NCBI GenBank assembly: GCA_030680175.1
Contig: JAUXWO010000111.1
Span: 129,145-193,144, forward strand
From: Vicinamibacterales bacterium
GTDB taxonomy: Bacteria; Acidobacteriota; Vicinamibacteria; Vicinamibacterales; UBA2999
Direction of reading: 5' to 3'
Length of the DNA: 64,000 nt
Part shown: in pieces, positions 8,096 through 17,880 of the stretch
How positions within the stretch are numbered: the stretch's first letter is position 1
How the letters are laid out: every line of letters starts with the position of its first letter
Notes under the pieces: generated by a model
Databases searched by the model: none
The model's input: only the letters and a program-made list of their open reading frames with translations
Told to the model about the DNA's origin: nothing
Made by a program: the position numbers and the translations under genes

Positions 8096-10146
8096 GTCTC
8101 GGCGCCCCCCTCCTGTGGACGGCCTACGTCGCCGCCCCGATCGACGGATGGGGTCTGCTCGACGGGCTGCCGATCCGGCCGCTCGAGGCCGCGGTGCTGG
8201 CAGCGGTCTGGTGGGTGTGGGGCAGTGGTGGACGCCTCCCCGGCCGCGCGTGGGCGCCGCTCTTCCTGATCCTCCTCAAGCTGGCCGGTGCGCCGTGGCT
8301 CGTCCCGCAGGGGTTCGACGCGCGCTACTTCGCCAACGCCTCGTGGGCGCCGCCCCACGAGCGCAGCCTGGAACAGCCCCCGGGTCCGCTCACGCGGAGG
8401 GATGCTCGCCTCGCCTTCGGCTGGGACGCGGGCGGCGAACTGCCGCTGCACTTCTTCCACGACAACAGCCGGTTCAACGTCGGGACGACGGCCGAGCGGC
8501 AGGGGCTGCCGTTCTCGATCGAGTGGACGGGGCAGTGGCGCGTCTACGAACCGGGCCCGGTTCCGTTCTTCGCTGCGGGCGAGTCGCTGGCGGCCACCGT
8601 GCTGGTGGACGGCGTCGTCGTACTGGAGAAGCCGGCCGACGCGCCTGACGCGACCGTCACGGCGCCCGTGGCCGCGGGATGGCGTGCGCTGACGGTCCGG
8701 GTGACGGCCCCGCGCGGACGGGCGCGCGCCTTCGAGGCCGGTATCGTCGACACGAGCGGCACGCGGCGACCATTCGGTGCGGGCGATGTGTTTCCAGCGG
8801 CCATTGATCTTGCCGCGCGTGCGCGGGATGCTCAGGTGCGGCTCGCGAGCAGGGGTATCGATCTGATGGCGATCGTCGCCCTCGCCGCCGGGGTGCTGGT
8901 GACGTTCATCACCCGCATCCGGGCCGTCGCCGTGCCGCTCTGGCGGGTGCCGCGGTCGCGCCCGGCTGGCGCGGATGTGCTGGCGCTCGTGAGCCTCGTC
9001 GCCCTTGTGGACGCCTGGTGGTTCGGCTGGCAGATCCACGGGCGCGTCGTGCTCCTGCTCGGCGGCGACGACATGCTGACCTACGCCACCCTGGCGCGGG
9101 ACATCGTGCTCAACGGCTGGTTGATGAACGGCGGACAGGCGCCGGGCACCGGCGAGCCGTTCTACTACCAGCCCCTCTATCCCTACGTTCTTGCGGTCAC
9201 GCACGCCGTCTTCGGCGAGGACATGTTCGGGATCTATCTCCTCCAGCGCCTGTGTCTGTGGATCACGCTGCTGGCCACCTGGCAGGTCGGGGCGCGGCTG
9301 TTCGGCGCGCGCGCAGGCGCCGCGACCCTCGGCGTGGCGGCGCTCTTCATCGCGGTGGCGCTCCGGCCGTGGGCGGGCGTCCTGCTCGGCGAGGTCGTGT
9401 TCATCGCGTTCGCGTGCCTGGCGGTGTGGGCGCTGGTCGTGCTCGCGCGCGGCGGCGAAGGCCGCGCGGCGCTGGCCGCCGGCCTCGCCGGTGGATTCGC
9501 GACGCTCAGCCGATCGACGCTGCTGCCCGGGTGGACGCTTGCGCTGCCGCTGGTGGCCCTCGCACGGCATCGCCGAGCGCTGTCGGTGGCGCCGGTCGCG
9601 GCCGTCCTCGTGCTGCTCGTGTCAATCGTCGGACTCGCGACCGCGAGGAACTGGGTAGTGTCCGGCCGGTTCGTGCCCATCGCGTCGAGCTTCGCCGTGA
9701 ACTTCGAGCTTGGAAACCCGCCGCCGCCCGCCCTCGCGGCGCACGACCCGCGCACGCATGCCCTGATGTCCTGGGCGCCCCTCGACGAACGGACGATGCG
9801 GGTGCTTGATGGCGGGTGGCACGCGCCTGGCGCGTTCGTGTCGCAGCTTGGTCGCAAGGCGCTGTACACGCTCGGGGTGTTCGAGCCGTTTCTTCCCGGC
9901 CGCGGCTGGTCGCCCCTCCTCGTCACCACGTGGCTCCTGGCGTGCGGTGGCCTCCTCGTGGCCGGCCGCGCGCGTCCGCCGGTGGAATGGCTCCTCCCCG
10001 CCACGTTGGCGCTCACCCACTTCGCCGCCGTCACGCTGATTTTTCCGCACGCGCACGGCGACCGGCTGATCCTCCCGTTCTACGTCCTGCTCCTGCCGTA
10101 CGTGGGCGTCGCCGTTGCGGCGCTCAGGTTCCCACGATACGATTGA
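8068..10146 (+). CDS. GT39-like membrane glycosyltransferase with PA14-like lumenal domain
   Basis: 692 residues from ATG 8068 (MPVDRRPLLS), overlapping the end of the GT2 gene by 28 bp in another frame, so probably coupled. Layout: N-terminal helices (about 10-75), a soluble beta-rich stretch about 95-245 that looks like a PA14-type carbohydrate-binding fold (FGWDAGGELPLHFFHDNSRF; a paired strand pattern), one helix about 270-290, then a typical GT-C half with the catalytic-loop acids (GGDDMLTYATLARDI, about 330-345), FYYQPLYPYVL and 8 or more helices. The enzyme probably takes the polyprenyl-P-sugar made by the preceding GT2. The lumenal domain may bind the acceptor glycan. The exact reaction is unknown. 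Confidence 0.8.
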   Translation: MPVDRRPLLSLGAPLLWTAYVAAPIDGWGLLDGLPIRPLEAAVLAAVWWVWGSGGRLPGRAWAPLFLILLKLAGAPWLVPQGFDARYFANASWAPPHERSLEQPPGPLTRRDARLAFGWDAGGELPLHFFHDNSRFNVGTTAERQGLPFSIEWTGQWRVYEPGPVPFFAAGESLAATVLVDGVVVLEKPADAPDATVTAPVAAGWRALTVRVTAPRGRARAFEAGIVDTSGTRRPFGAGDVFPAAIDLAARARDAQVRLASRGIDLMAIVALAAGVLVTFITRIRAVAVPLWRVPRSRPAGADVLALVSLVALVDAWWFGWQIHGRVVLLLGGDDMLTYATLARDIVLNGWLMNGGQAPGTGEPFYYQPLYPYVLAVTHAVFGEDMFGIYLLQRLCLWITLLATWQVGARLFGARAGAATLGVAALFIAVALRPWAGVLLGEVVFIAFACLAVWALVVLARGGEGRAALAAGLAGGFATLSRSTLLPGWTLALPLVALARHRRALSVAPVAAVLVLLVSIVGLATARNWVVSGRFVPIASSFAVNFELGNPPPPALAAHDPRTHALMSWAPLDERTMRVLDGGWHAPGAFVSQLGRKALYTLGVFEPFLPGRGWSPLLVTTWLLACGGLLVAGRARPPVEWLLPATLALTHFAAVTLIFPHAHGDRLILPFYVLLLPYVGVAVAALRFPRYD

Positions 10147-10158
10147 ACGGTTTTGGGT

Positions 10159-12058
<1,900 letters not shown>

Positions 12059-12246
12059 GCACCTGGCTGTGAGTTCTTAGTCGTGAGTTCTTAGTCGTGA
12101 GTTCGAGGTTGCCCTGAGCTTGCCGAAGGGAGAGCCGTTACTACCCACGGAAGCGTTTCCGCGAGGTCGAGGCAACAACAACTTCTCGTTGAATCGATCA
12201 CATCAAGTTAACCTATAGCACCTATAGTCAGGCTGGGTCCGTTCCT
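12059..12246. repeat. Intergenic: short direct repeat and candidate promoter
   Basis: Starts with two to three copies of a 14-bp unit (GTGAGTTCTTAGTC, 12069-12105). These are followed by a CCCTGAGCTTGCCGAAGGG element (about 12112-12130), a dyad found widely in environmental bacteria as I recall. The last 60 bp are AT-richer than anywhere nearby, with two tandem CCTATAG copies (12212-12227); TATAGT at 12223-12228 could be the -10 of the following cassette. Confidence 0.5.
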
Positions 12247-13077
12247 ATGAGCCAATCAGAAGGCGCCTACTACGAAAGCTTTTTCACCAAAGACGAGATT
12301 GAGCTGTGCGAACGGTTCAGCCGCGATGGCTATGTCATCGCCCCCGCGACCGACCGTGCGTCTCTCGACCGGCTGCGCGACGCCATGGTCGAGGCCGCCT
12401 GTGAGTTCCTGAAAATCTCCGCGCCCTCTAACGCCCAGGAGTTTCTCGACACGGTGCACGAGCGAGTCACCCCGGCGCAGCTGAACGAGTTCCGGCTTCA
12501 TGTGATCCAACGCCTCAACAGCCATCCGTGGACGCGCGCCGCGTACTTCGGCACGGCGCGACGCTCGTTGGAGATAATCATCGGCAACGAGCTCGCGATG
12601 CAGAAACGCATCAATCTCTCGATCCAGATGCCGAACGACGATAGCTCCCTGCTGCCGCTTCACTCCGATTGCTGGTCGGGAGATTCGCCGTTCGAGGCGG
12701 TGCTCTGGATTCCGTTCGTCGATTGCTTCAAGACGAAGAGCATGTTCCTTCTCAATCCGACGGCGGACGCAGACTTCGTCGCGAACTTCGGCGAGTACGC
12801 CAAGAAGAGCGCTGAGGATCTCTTCAAGGCCGTGGAGCCGCACCTTCAGTGGCTCGAGATTCCGTACGGCAACGTACTCATTTTCACGCATACGCTCATG
12901 CACGGGAACCGCATCAACGTCGAGAAGCACACGCGGTGGTCCACCAACTGCCGGTTCAAGGGACTCTTCGCTCCTTACTGGGACAAGCGTCTCGGCGAGT
13001 TCTTCGAGCCGATTACGCTGAGGCCGATCTCACGGTACGGTATGAACTACCGGCTCCCGGGAGGCTTCAATGAGTAA
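12247..13077 (+). CDS. 2OG-Fe(II) oxygenase of the 'sporadic carbohydrate cluster' type
   Basis: 276 residues, PhyH-like double-stranded beta-helix. Iron ligands are visible as H139-S-D141 and H219 (HTLMHGN), with R230 placed to bind 2-oxoglutarate. I recognise it together with its partner as the two-gene set that recurs sporadically in O-antigen/capsule loci (Leptospira LIC12192 and others). The role is presumably oxidative modification of a sugar or its lipid-linked glycan; the substrate is not known. Base composition is clearly lower in GC, with many AAA, GAA and TTC/TTT codons compared with neighbours, and it sits on an AT-rich promoter region, suggesting acquisition by transfer. The stop overlaps the next start by 8 bp. 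Confidence 0.85.
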   Translation: MSQSEGAYYESFFTKDEIELCERFSRDGYVIAPATDRASLDRLRDAMVEAACEFLKISAPSNAQEFLDTVHERVTPAQLNEFRLHVIQRLNSHPWTRAAYFGTARRSLEIIIGNELAMQKRINLSIQMPNDDSSLLPLHSDCWSGDSPFEAVLWIPFVDCFKTKSMFLLNPTADADFVANFGEYAKKSAEDLFKAVEPHLQWLEIPYGNVLIFTHTLMHGNRINVEKHTRWSTNCRFKGLFAPYWDKRLGEFFEPITLRPISRYGMNYRLPGGFNE

Positions 13078-13525
13078 CAAAGTTGGTTACCGGGGATACA
13101 TCGCGAGCCGCGCCGTTCGTGGTGAGACCACACCGCAGCATGTCCAGAACCTGGTCATCCGTGACTACGCGAATCGCAACAAGCTGCAATTCAAGCTGAG
13201 CGCCACCGAGTACGGCATGCCGATGTGCTACATGATGCTGGAGAGCATCATCGAAGAGCTGCCCACGCTCGAGGGCATCATCGTCTTCTCGATGTTCATG
13301 CTGCCTCAACGCGCCGAACGTAGGCGGGCGATCTATCGAAGAGTTCTCGACTCCGGGTGTACGCTTCACGCCGCCCTGGAGGCCCTGGTGCTGAAAAGCG
13401 AGCGCGATATTCAGCTCTTCGAAGACGTCTTTCAGGTGCAGCAGCTCACGGGCGAGTCACAAATGGATCTCGCAGCCCAAGACGCGGCAGAGGGATCGGG
13501 GAAGATGCTGCAATTCGGCCGGTAG
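13070..13525 (+). CDS. Sporadic carbohydrate cluster protein, LIC12192-like
   Basis: 151 residues, ATG 13070 overlapping the oxygenase stop (13075-13077). The opening V-G-Y-R-G-Y-I-A-S-R is the signature of the small LIC12192-like family that accompanies the 2OG oxygenase; the central region is alpha/beta (LEGIIVFSMFMLPQ, then RRAIYRRVLDSGCTLHAALEAL). Biochemical function is not known to me. The sheet-helix pattern looks nucleotide- or sugar-binding, but that is a guess. Same lower GC as its partner. Tight coupling to the oxygenase suggests a complex or consecutive steps. Confidence 0.85.
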   Translation: MSNKVGYRGYIASRAVRGETTPQHVQNLVIRDYANRNKLQFKLSATEYGMPMCYMMLESIIEELPTLEGIIVFSMFMLPQRAERRRAIYRRVLDSGCTLHAALEALVLKSERDIQLFEDVFQVQQLTGESQMDLAAQDAAEGSGKMLQFGR

Positions 13526-13670
13526 CGTTCGCCGTGACGGTTGAATTCTCAGAACGGCTCCGATCGGCTCTGGGGCCGAGAACGGTCCGTTGCAGCCGAG
13601 GCGGCGAACTGCCGTCGCGTGGTGTAGGGGTTCAGGTCAGGGACCTGGGCCCTGTGGACCACGGCCCCCC

Positions 13671-14774
13671 TCACGACCCACTACCGCTCCCCCAGATCCT
13701 CCCCACCCGCTCCCCGATCGCCAGGCATGACGTCAGCCCCGGCGAGTCGATGCCGGCGGCCTGGATGAGGCGCGGGTTCTTCGCGTCGCGCTCGATCAGG
13801 AAGTCGGCGAACGTGGCCTCGGGGCCGTGCAGCTTCGCACGGATGCCGGTGCCCCCCGGCTGCAGGTCCGCAAGCGTCACCTCGGGCAGCAGCTCCCGCG
13901 TGGACTCGACGAACGCCTCGAGCGGCAGGCGGTCGCCCTCGTAGTCCTCGCGCCCCTCCTGGTAGCGGATCGTCGGCCCCACGAGCACACTGCCCCACGT
14001 CGTCTTCGTCAGATGCACGCCCAGGCCCGCGCCCGACGGATGGGGGAGGGGATAGACGAGCCCGTTCACCCAGCCGCGCCGCGAGGGCGCGAGCTCCGCG
14101 TACTCGCCCCGGCACGGATGAATCGTGAATGCCTGCCCGCCAAGCTGTGCCGACACCTCGTCCGCGTACAGTCCGGCGGCGTTGACGACGGTGGCGGCGT
14201 GGAAGCGCTCGTGAGGGGTCGCAAGTTCGATGGCGTCCTGGTGGACGTCCGCCCCGATGAGCGGGCTGCCGGCGAGCAGCGCGACGTCCGCGTCGCGGCA
14301 CCGCGCCGCGAGCGTGCGCACGAGGCCCTCGGCCTCGACGATGCCCGTGTCGGGTGACCACAGGGCGGCCACGGCGCGGACGTGCGGCTCACGCGCGCGG
14401 ACGAACGCCCCGTCGACGGGCGTCACCGACGTGGCCCCGTTCGCGTGCGCCCGGGCGAGCAGCGCGTCGAGCGCCGGCGCCTCATCGTCGCCGGTCGCCA
14501 CGATGAGCTTGCCGCAGCGCTGATGCGCGACGGCGTGGGCCTCGCAGAAGGCGTAGAGCCGGTCGCGTCCCTCGACGCAGAGCGCCGCCTTGAGCGAGCC
14601 GGCCGGGTAGTAGATCCCGGCATGGATGACGCCGCTGTTGCGCGTGCTCGTGCCGTGTCCGAACCGCGGCCCGCGCTCCAGCACACAGACGGACGCGCCA
14701 CGCTCGGCCAGCGCCAGCGCCACCGACAGCCCGACCACGCCGCCACCCACCACCGCCACATCGATTTCGATCAC
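13671..14774 (-). CDS. lhgO: FAD-dependent L-2-hydroxyglutarate oxidase-like enzyme
   Basis: 367 residues from GTG 14774 ([15 protein letters not shown]). DAO-fold flavoenzyme: GGGVVG dinucleotide motif at 10-15, the L2HGDH-type [14 protein letters not shown] stretch, [10 protein letters not shown] in the middle, and the C-terminal [14 protein letters not shown] motif that completes FAD binding. L-2-hydroxyglutarate oxidase/dehydrogenase removes the toxic by-product of malate/lactate dehydrogenases. It stands alone on the minus strand inside the glycan locus. The region upstream of its start is the 9-bp repeat array, so its promoter must lie in or beside that array. Confidence 0.85.
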   Translation of the reverse strand: MIEIDVAVVGGGVVGLSVALALAERGASVCVLERGPRFGHGTSTRNSGVIHAGIYYPAGSLKAALCVEGRDRLYAFCEAHAVAHQRCGKLIVATGDDEAPALDALLARAHANGATSVTPVDGAFVRAREPHVRAVAALWSPDTGIVEAEGLVRTLAARCRDADVALLAGSPLIGADVHQDAIELATPHERFHAATVVNAAGLYADEVSAQLGGQAFTIHPCRGEYAELAPSRRGWVNGLVYPLPHPSGAGLGVHLTKTTWGSVLVGPTIRYQEGREDYEGDRLPLEAFVESTRELLPEVTLADLQPGGTGIRAKLHGPEATFADFLIERDAKNPRLIQAAGIDSPGLTSCLAIGERVGRIWGSGSGS

Positions 14775-15103
14775 GGAAGAAGATTACTACTGGTGCCCGG
14801 GGTGCCCGGGGTGCCCAGGGTGCCCAAGGGTGCCCAGGGTGCCCAGGGTGCCCAGGGTGCACAGGTGCCCAGGGGGCACGTTGGGCACCTTGGGCACCTG
14901 GGCACCTTGGGCACCTGGGCACCTTGGGCACCTGGGCACCCTGGGCACCTTGGGCACCTTGTGCACCTTGGGCACCTTGGGCACCTTGTGCACCTTGTGC
15001 ACCTTGGGCACCTTGGGCACCTTGGGCACCTTGGGCACCTTGGGCACCTTGGGCACCTTGGGCACCTTGGGCACCTTCGATTTTGTGGTACGATCCGCAG
15101 GTT
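14775..15103. repeat. 9-bp tandem array (GGGCACCnn), mirrored orientation
   Basis: Gene-free 329 bp. From 14792 to about 14872 the units read rightward as GTGCCCAGG/GTGCCCGGG. From about 14873 to 15077 they read as the complement, GGGCACCTT or GGGCACCTG, with occasional TGCACCTTG. So the array is an imperfect inverted repeat whose arms could fold into a stem of about 80 bp. All six frames stay open through it because of the 9-bp phase; the resulting Gly-Thr-Leu or Ala-Pro-Trp repeats are not believable proteins. It separates divergent lhgO-like and DegT genes and must contain or flank both promoters. Confidence 0.9.
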
Positions 15104-16219
15104 GTGAACGTCCCGCTGCTTGATCTCAAGGCGCAGTATGCGCCCCTCCGTTCAGACCTGCTCGACGCCGTCACCCGCGTTGCCGACAGCCAGCAGTTCA
15201 TCATGGGCCCCGAAGTCGAGGCCTTCGAGCGCGAGATCGCGCTCGTCACCGATACGACCTACGCGCTCGGGGTCTCGTCGGGCACCGATGCCCTGCTCCT
15301 GGCCCTCATGGCGCTCGACATCGGTCCGGGCGACGAGGTCGTCACCAGCACGTTCTCGTTCTTTGCCACCGCCGGCTGCATCGCGCGCGTGGGCGCCAAG
15401 CCCGTGCTCGTCGACATCGACCCCGAGACGTTCAACATCGACCCGGTGGCCGCCGCCCGCGCCTGCACCCGCCGGACCAAGGCGCTGCTGCCCGTGCATC
15501 TGTTCGGCCAGAGCGCCGACATGAGCGCCATCCTCGCGCTGGCCGACGAGTTCAAGCTCAAGGTGATCGAGGACGCCGCGCAGGCCATCGGGACCCGCGA
15601 GCACGGCGGCGTGGTCGGGGGCATCGGCCACATCGGCTGCTTCTCGTTCTTCCCGAGCAAGAACCTCGGCGGCTTCGGCGACGGCGGGCTCGTCTCGACG
15701 AACAACCACGAGCTGGCCCGGCGCATGCGCCTCCTCCGCAATCACGGGCAGGAGCCGAAGTACTACCATCACCTGATCGGCGGCAACTTCCGGCTCGACG
15801 CCCTGCAGGCGGCCGTGCTGCGCGTGAAGCTCCCGCATCTGGCCGGATGGACCGAGGCGCGGCGCGCCAACGCCGCGCGCTACCGGAAGCTCTTCGCCGA
15901 GGCGGACGTCCCCGAGATCACGCTGCCGGTGGACCGCGGTGGCGACGGGTACCACATCTACAATCAGTTCGTGATCCGCGCCCCGCGGCGCGAGGAGCTG
16001 CGCGCGCACCTCACGGCGGCCGGCATCGGCACGGAGGTCTACTACCCCGTGCCCTTCCACCTGCAGCAGTGCTTCGCGCACCTCAACTACAAGGCGGGCG
16101 ACTTCCCGCACGCCGAAAAGGCCGCGGCCGAGGTGCTGGCGCTGCCGATCTACCCCGAGCTCACCGACGGGCAGCAGGCCTATGTCGTGGACCGGATTCG
16201 TGCCTTCTACCGCGAGTGA
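15104..16219 (+). CDS. DegT/DnrJ/EryC1 sugar aminotransferase
   Basis: 371 residues from GTG 15104 (VNVPLLDLKAQY, the normal N-terminus of this family); the open frame upstream is only the 9-bp array. PLP enzyme that aminates a nucleotide-linked keto-sugar, such as WbpE/WlbC-type UDP-3-keto sugar or a 4-keto-6-deoxy sugar. Motifs: SSGTDALLLAL, VDIDPETFNID, EDAAQAIG and the Schiff-base Lys186 in PSKNLGGFGDGG, with N-H-G-Q after. A TACGAT -10-like box (15089-15094) lies 9 nt before the GTG. It precedes the nucleotide-sugar dehydrogenase by 2 bp, so the two form an operon. Confidence 0.93.
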   Translation: MNVPLLDLKAQYAPLRSDLLDAVTRVADSQQFIMGPEVEAFEREIALVTDTTYALGVSSGTDALLLALMALDIGPGDEVVTSTFSFFATAGCIARVGAKPVLVDIDPETFNIDPVAAARACTRRTKALLPVHLFGQSADMSAILALADEFKLKVIEDAAQAIGTREHGGVVGGIGHIGCFSFFPSKNLGGFGDGGLVSTNNHELARRMRLLRNHGQEPKYYHHLIGGNFRLDALQAAVLRVKLPHLAGWTEARRANAARYRKLFAEADVPEITLPVDRGGDGYHIYNQFVIRAPRREELRAHLTAAGIGTEVYYPVPFHLQQCFAHLNYKAGDFPHAEKAAAEVLALPIYPELTDGQQAYVVDRIRAFYRE

Positions 16220-16221
16220 TC

Positions 16222-17514
16222 ATGGAACTTCTGAAGAAGATTGAATCGAAGCAGGCGCGGCTCGGCGTCATCGGCCTCGGCTACGTCGGCCTGCCGCTCG
16301 CGGTCGAGTTCGCCAGCGCCGGCTTCCACGTCGTCGGCTTCGACGTGGATGCGGCGCGCGTCGCCGAGCTGAACGCCGGGCGCAGCTACATCCCGGACGT
16401 GTCCGCGGACCACCTGAAAGAGGTCGTCGCCGCGGGCCGGTTCATCGCCACGACGGACCCGATGGCGCTCGCCGACTGCGACATCATCGACATCTGCGTG
16501 CCCACGCCCCTCCGCAAGACCAAGGACCCCGACCTCTCCTACGTCGTCAAGGCGGTGGAGACGACGGCGGCGGTCCTCAGGAAGGGCCAGCTGATCATCC
16601 TCGAGTCGACCACGTATCCGGGAACGACGGACGAGGTGGTGCGGACGGCGCTCGAAGAAGGCGGCCTCAAGGCGGGCGAGGACTTCTACCTGGCCTTCTC
16701 GCCGGAGCGCGTCGACCCCGGCAACGCGAAGTACCAGACGAAGAACATCCCGAAGGTCGTGGGCGGCCACAACGAGTCGAGCTCGAAGGCGGCCGTCGCG
16801 TTCTACAGCCAGGTGATGGAGACGGTGGTGCCGGTCAGCTCGCCGCGCGTCGCCGAGATGGTGAAGCTGCTCGAGAACACGTTCCGTGCGGTGAACATCG
16901 GGCTCGTGAACGAGCTGGCGCTGATGTGCCACCGGATGAACATCGACGTCTGGGAAGTGATCGACGCGGCCAAGACCAAGCCGTTCGGCTTCATGCCGTT
17001 CTATCCGGGCCCTGGCCTCGGCGGCCACTGCATCCCGATCGACCCCTTCTACCTGTCGTGGAAGGCGAAGGAGCACAACTTCGAGGCGCGGTTCATCGAA
17101 CTGGCCGGGCAGATCAACAGCAGCATGCCCGAGCACGTGGTCAACCGCGTCATGGAGGCGCTCAACACGCAGCGCAAGTCCGTGAACGGCGCGAAGGTGC
17201 ACGTGTTCGGCGTGGCCTACAAGAAGGACGTGAACGACCTCCGCGAGTCGCCCGCGCTCGATATCATCGAGCTGCTGCGGCGGCGCGGCGCCGAGGTGTC
17301 GTACACCGACCCGTATTTTCCATCGTTCGAGCATGCCGGTCACGGGATGACGCACGAAGACGAGGCGGGCGCGCACACGGGCAAAGACTGCGCGCTGATC
17401 GTCACCGATCACACGGTGTTCAACTACGCCGCCATCGCCGATCGCTTCCCGCTCGTCGTCGACACGCGCAACGCGCTCAAGGGGACGCGCGGGCGGCACA
17501 TCTTCGGGCTGTAG
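16222..17514 (+). CDS. UDP-N-acetylhexosamine/UDP-sugar 6-dehydrogenase (WbpA/TviB-like)
   Basis: 430 residues from ATG 16222. NAD-dependent four-electron dehydrogenase making a UDP-uronic acid. Motifs: GLGYVGLPLA, PTPLRKTKDPDLS, ESTTYPGTT, FSPERVDPGN, ENTFRAVNIGLVNELA and the catalytic Cys270 in G-G-H-C-I-P-I-D-P; C-terminal VAYKKDVNDLRESPA. The PTPL and FSPER-DPGN forms match the UDP-GlcNAc/GalNAc 6-dehydrogenase branch (WbpA, WbpO, TviB) more than UDP-glucose DH. With the DegT enzyme it fits a WbpA-B-E style route to a diamino-uronic or amino-uronic sugar, but the oxidoreductase and acetyltransferase steps are not in the window. Confidence 0.93.
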   Translation: MELLKKIESKQARLGVIGLGYVGLPLAVEFASAGFHVVGFDVDAARVAELNAGRSYIPDVSADHLKEVVAAGRFIATTDPMALADCDIIDICVPTPLRKTKDPDLSYVVKAVETTAAVLRKGQLIILESTTYPGTTDEVVRTALEEGGLKAGEDFYLAFSPERVDPGNAKYQTKNIPKVVGGHNESSSKAAVAFYSQVMETVVPVSSPRVAEMVKLLENTFRAVNIGLVNELALMCHRMNIDVWEVIDAAKTKPFGFMPFYPGPGLGGHCIPIDPFYLSWKAKEHNFEARFIELAGQINSSMPEHVVNRVMEALNTQRKSVNGAKVHVFGVAYKKDVNDLRESPALDIIELLRRRGAEVSYTDPYFPSFEHAGHGMTHEDEAGAHTGKDCALIVTDHTVFNYAAIADRFPLVVDTRNALKGTRGRHIFGL

Positions 17515-17524
17515 CGCGGCCGGC

Positions 17525-17613
17525 GGCGGGCGCTCGGCTGTCGGCTCCCGGCGTTCGGCGCACCCCGTGCACTGTGGGCACCCCGTGCACCCTGGGCACT
17601 GTGAGCACCCTGC
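17525..17613. repeat. Short composite repeat: GCTCGGCT-type plus 9-bp units
   Basis: About 35 bp of the TCGGCTGTCGGC-like family (17525-17560) run straight into five or six 9-bp units of the CACCCCGTG/GGGCACTGTG family (17559-17611), which end at the ThiS start. It is a small copy of two repeat families that occur separately elsewhere in the window. Confidence 0.7.
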
Positions 17614-17814
17614 GTGACTATTACACTGAACGGTGACCCCCACGAGTTGCCCGGGCCGATGACCGTGTCGGCCCTGCTCGCGCATCTCGAGATCGACCAT
17701 CGGCGTGTGGCGGTCGAGCACAACCTCGCCGTCCTGAAGCGCGCCGCCTACGAGTCCACGACCGTGCGCGAGGGGGATACGGTCGAGGTCGTCAACTTCG
17801 TCGGCGGCGGGTGA
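17614..17814 (+). CDS. thiS: ThiS-family sulfur carrier protein
   Basis: 66 residues from GTG 17614 (MTITLNGD). Ubiquitin-like beta-grasp sulfur carrier, recognised from length, the opening I-T-L-N-G pattern, VAVEHNLAVLKR and the C-terminal V-V-N-F-V-G-G-G tail that is thiocarboxylated. ThiS normally hands sulfur to ThiG for the thiazole of thiamine; no other thi gene is nearby. Instead it sits 66 bp before an EgtB-type sulfoxide synthase. Orphan ThiS is common, so thiamine use remains the default, with a link to thiohistidine chemistry only a possibility. Confidence 0.88.
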   Translation: MTITLNGDPHELPGPMTVSALLAHLEIDHRRVAVEHNLAVLKRAAYESTTVREGDTVEVVNFVGGG

Positions 17815-17880
17815 GGGCCAGGCGCGGACGCGCCCGTGAACCCTTCGCTGCAGGACGGCCATCTAAGCCAGGGAGGGATG

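Noticed and set aside
12112-12130. CCCTGAGC...CGAAGGG element as a rho-independent terminator for gmd
   Set aside because: Poor pairing and no T-run; looks like a dispersed repeat.
14787-15074. Long ORFs through the 9-bp array encoding Lys-Val-Pro or Gly-Thr-Leu repeats
   Set aside because: The 9-bp phase keeps all frames free of stops, so such ORFs arise automatically; no start signal or folding protein sequence.
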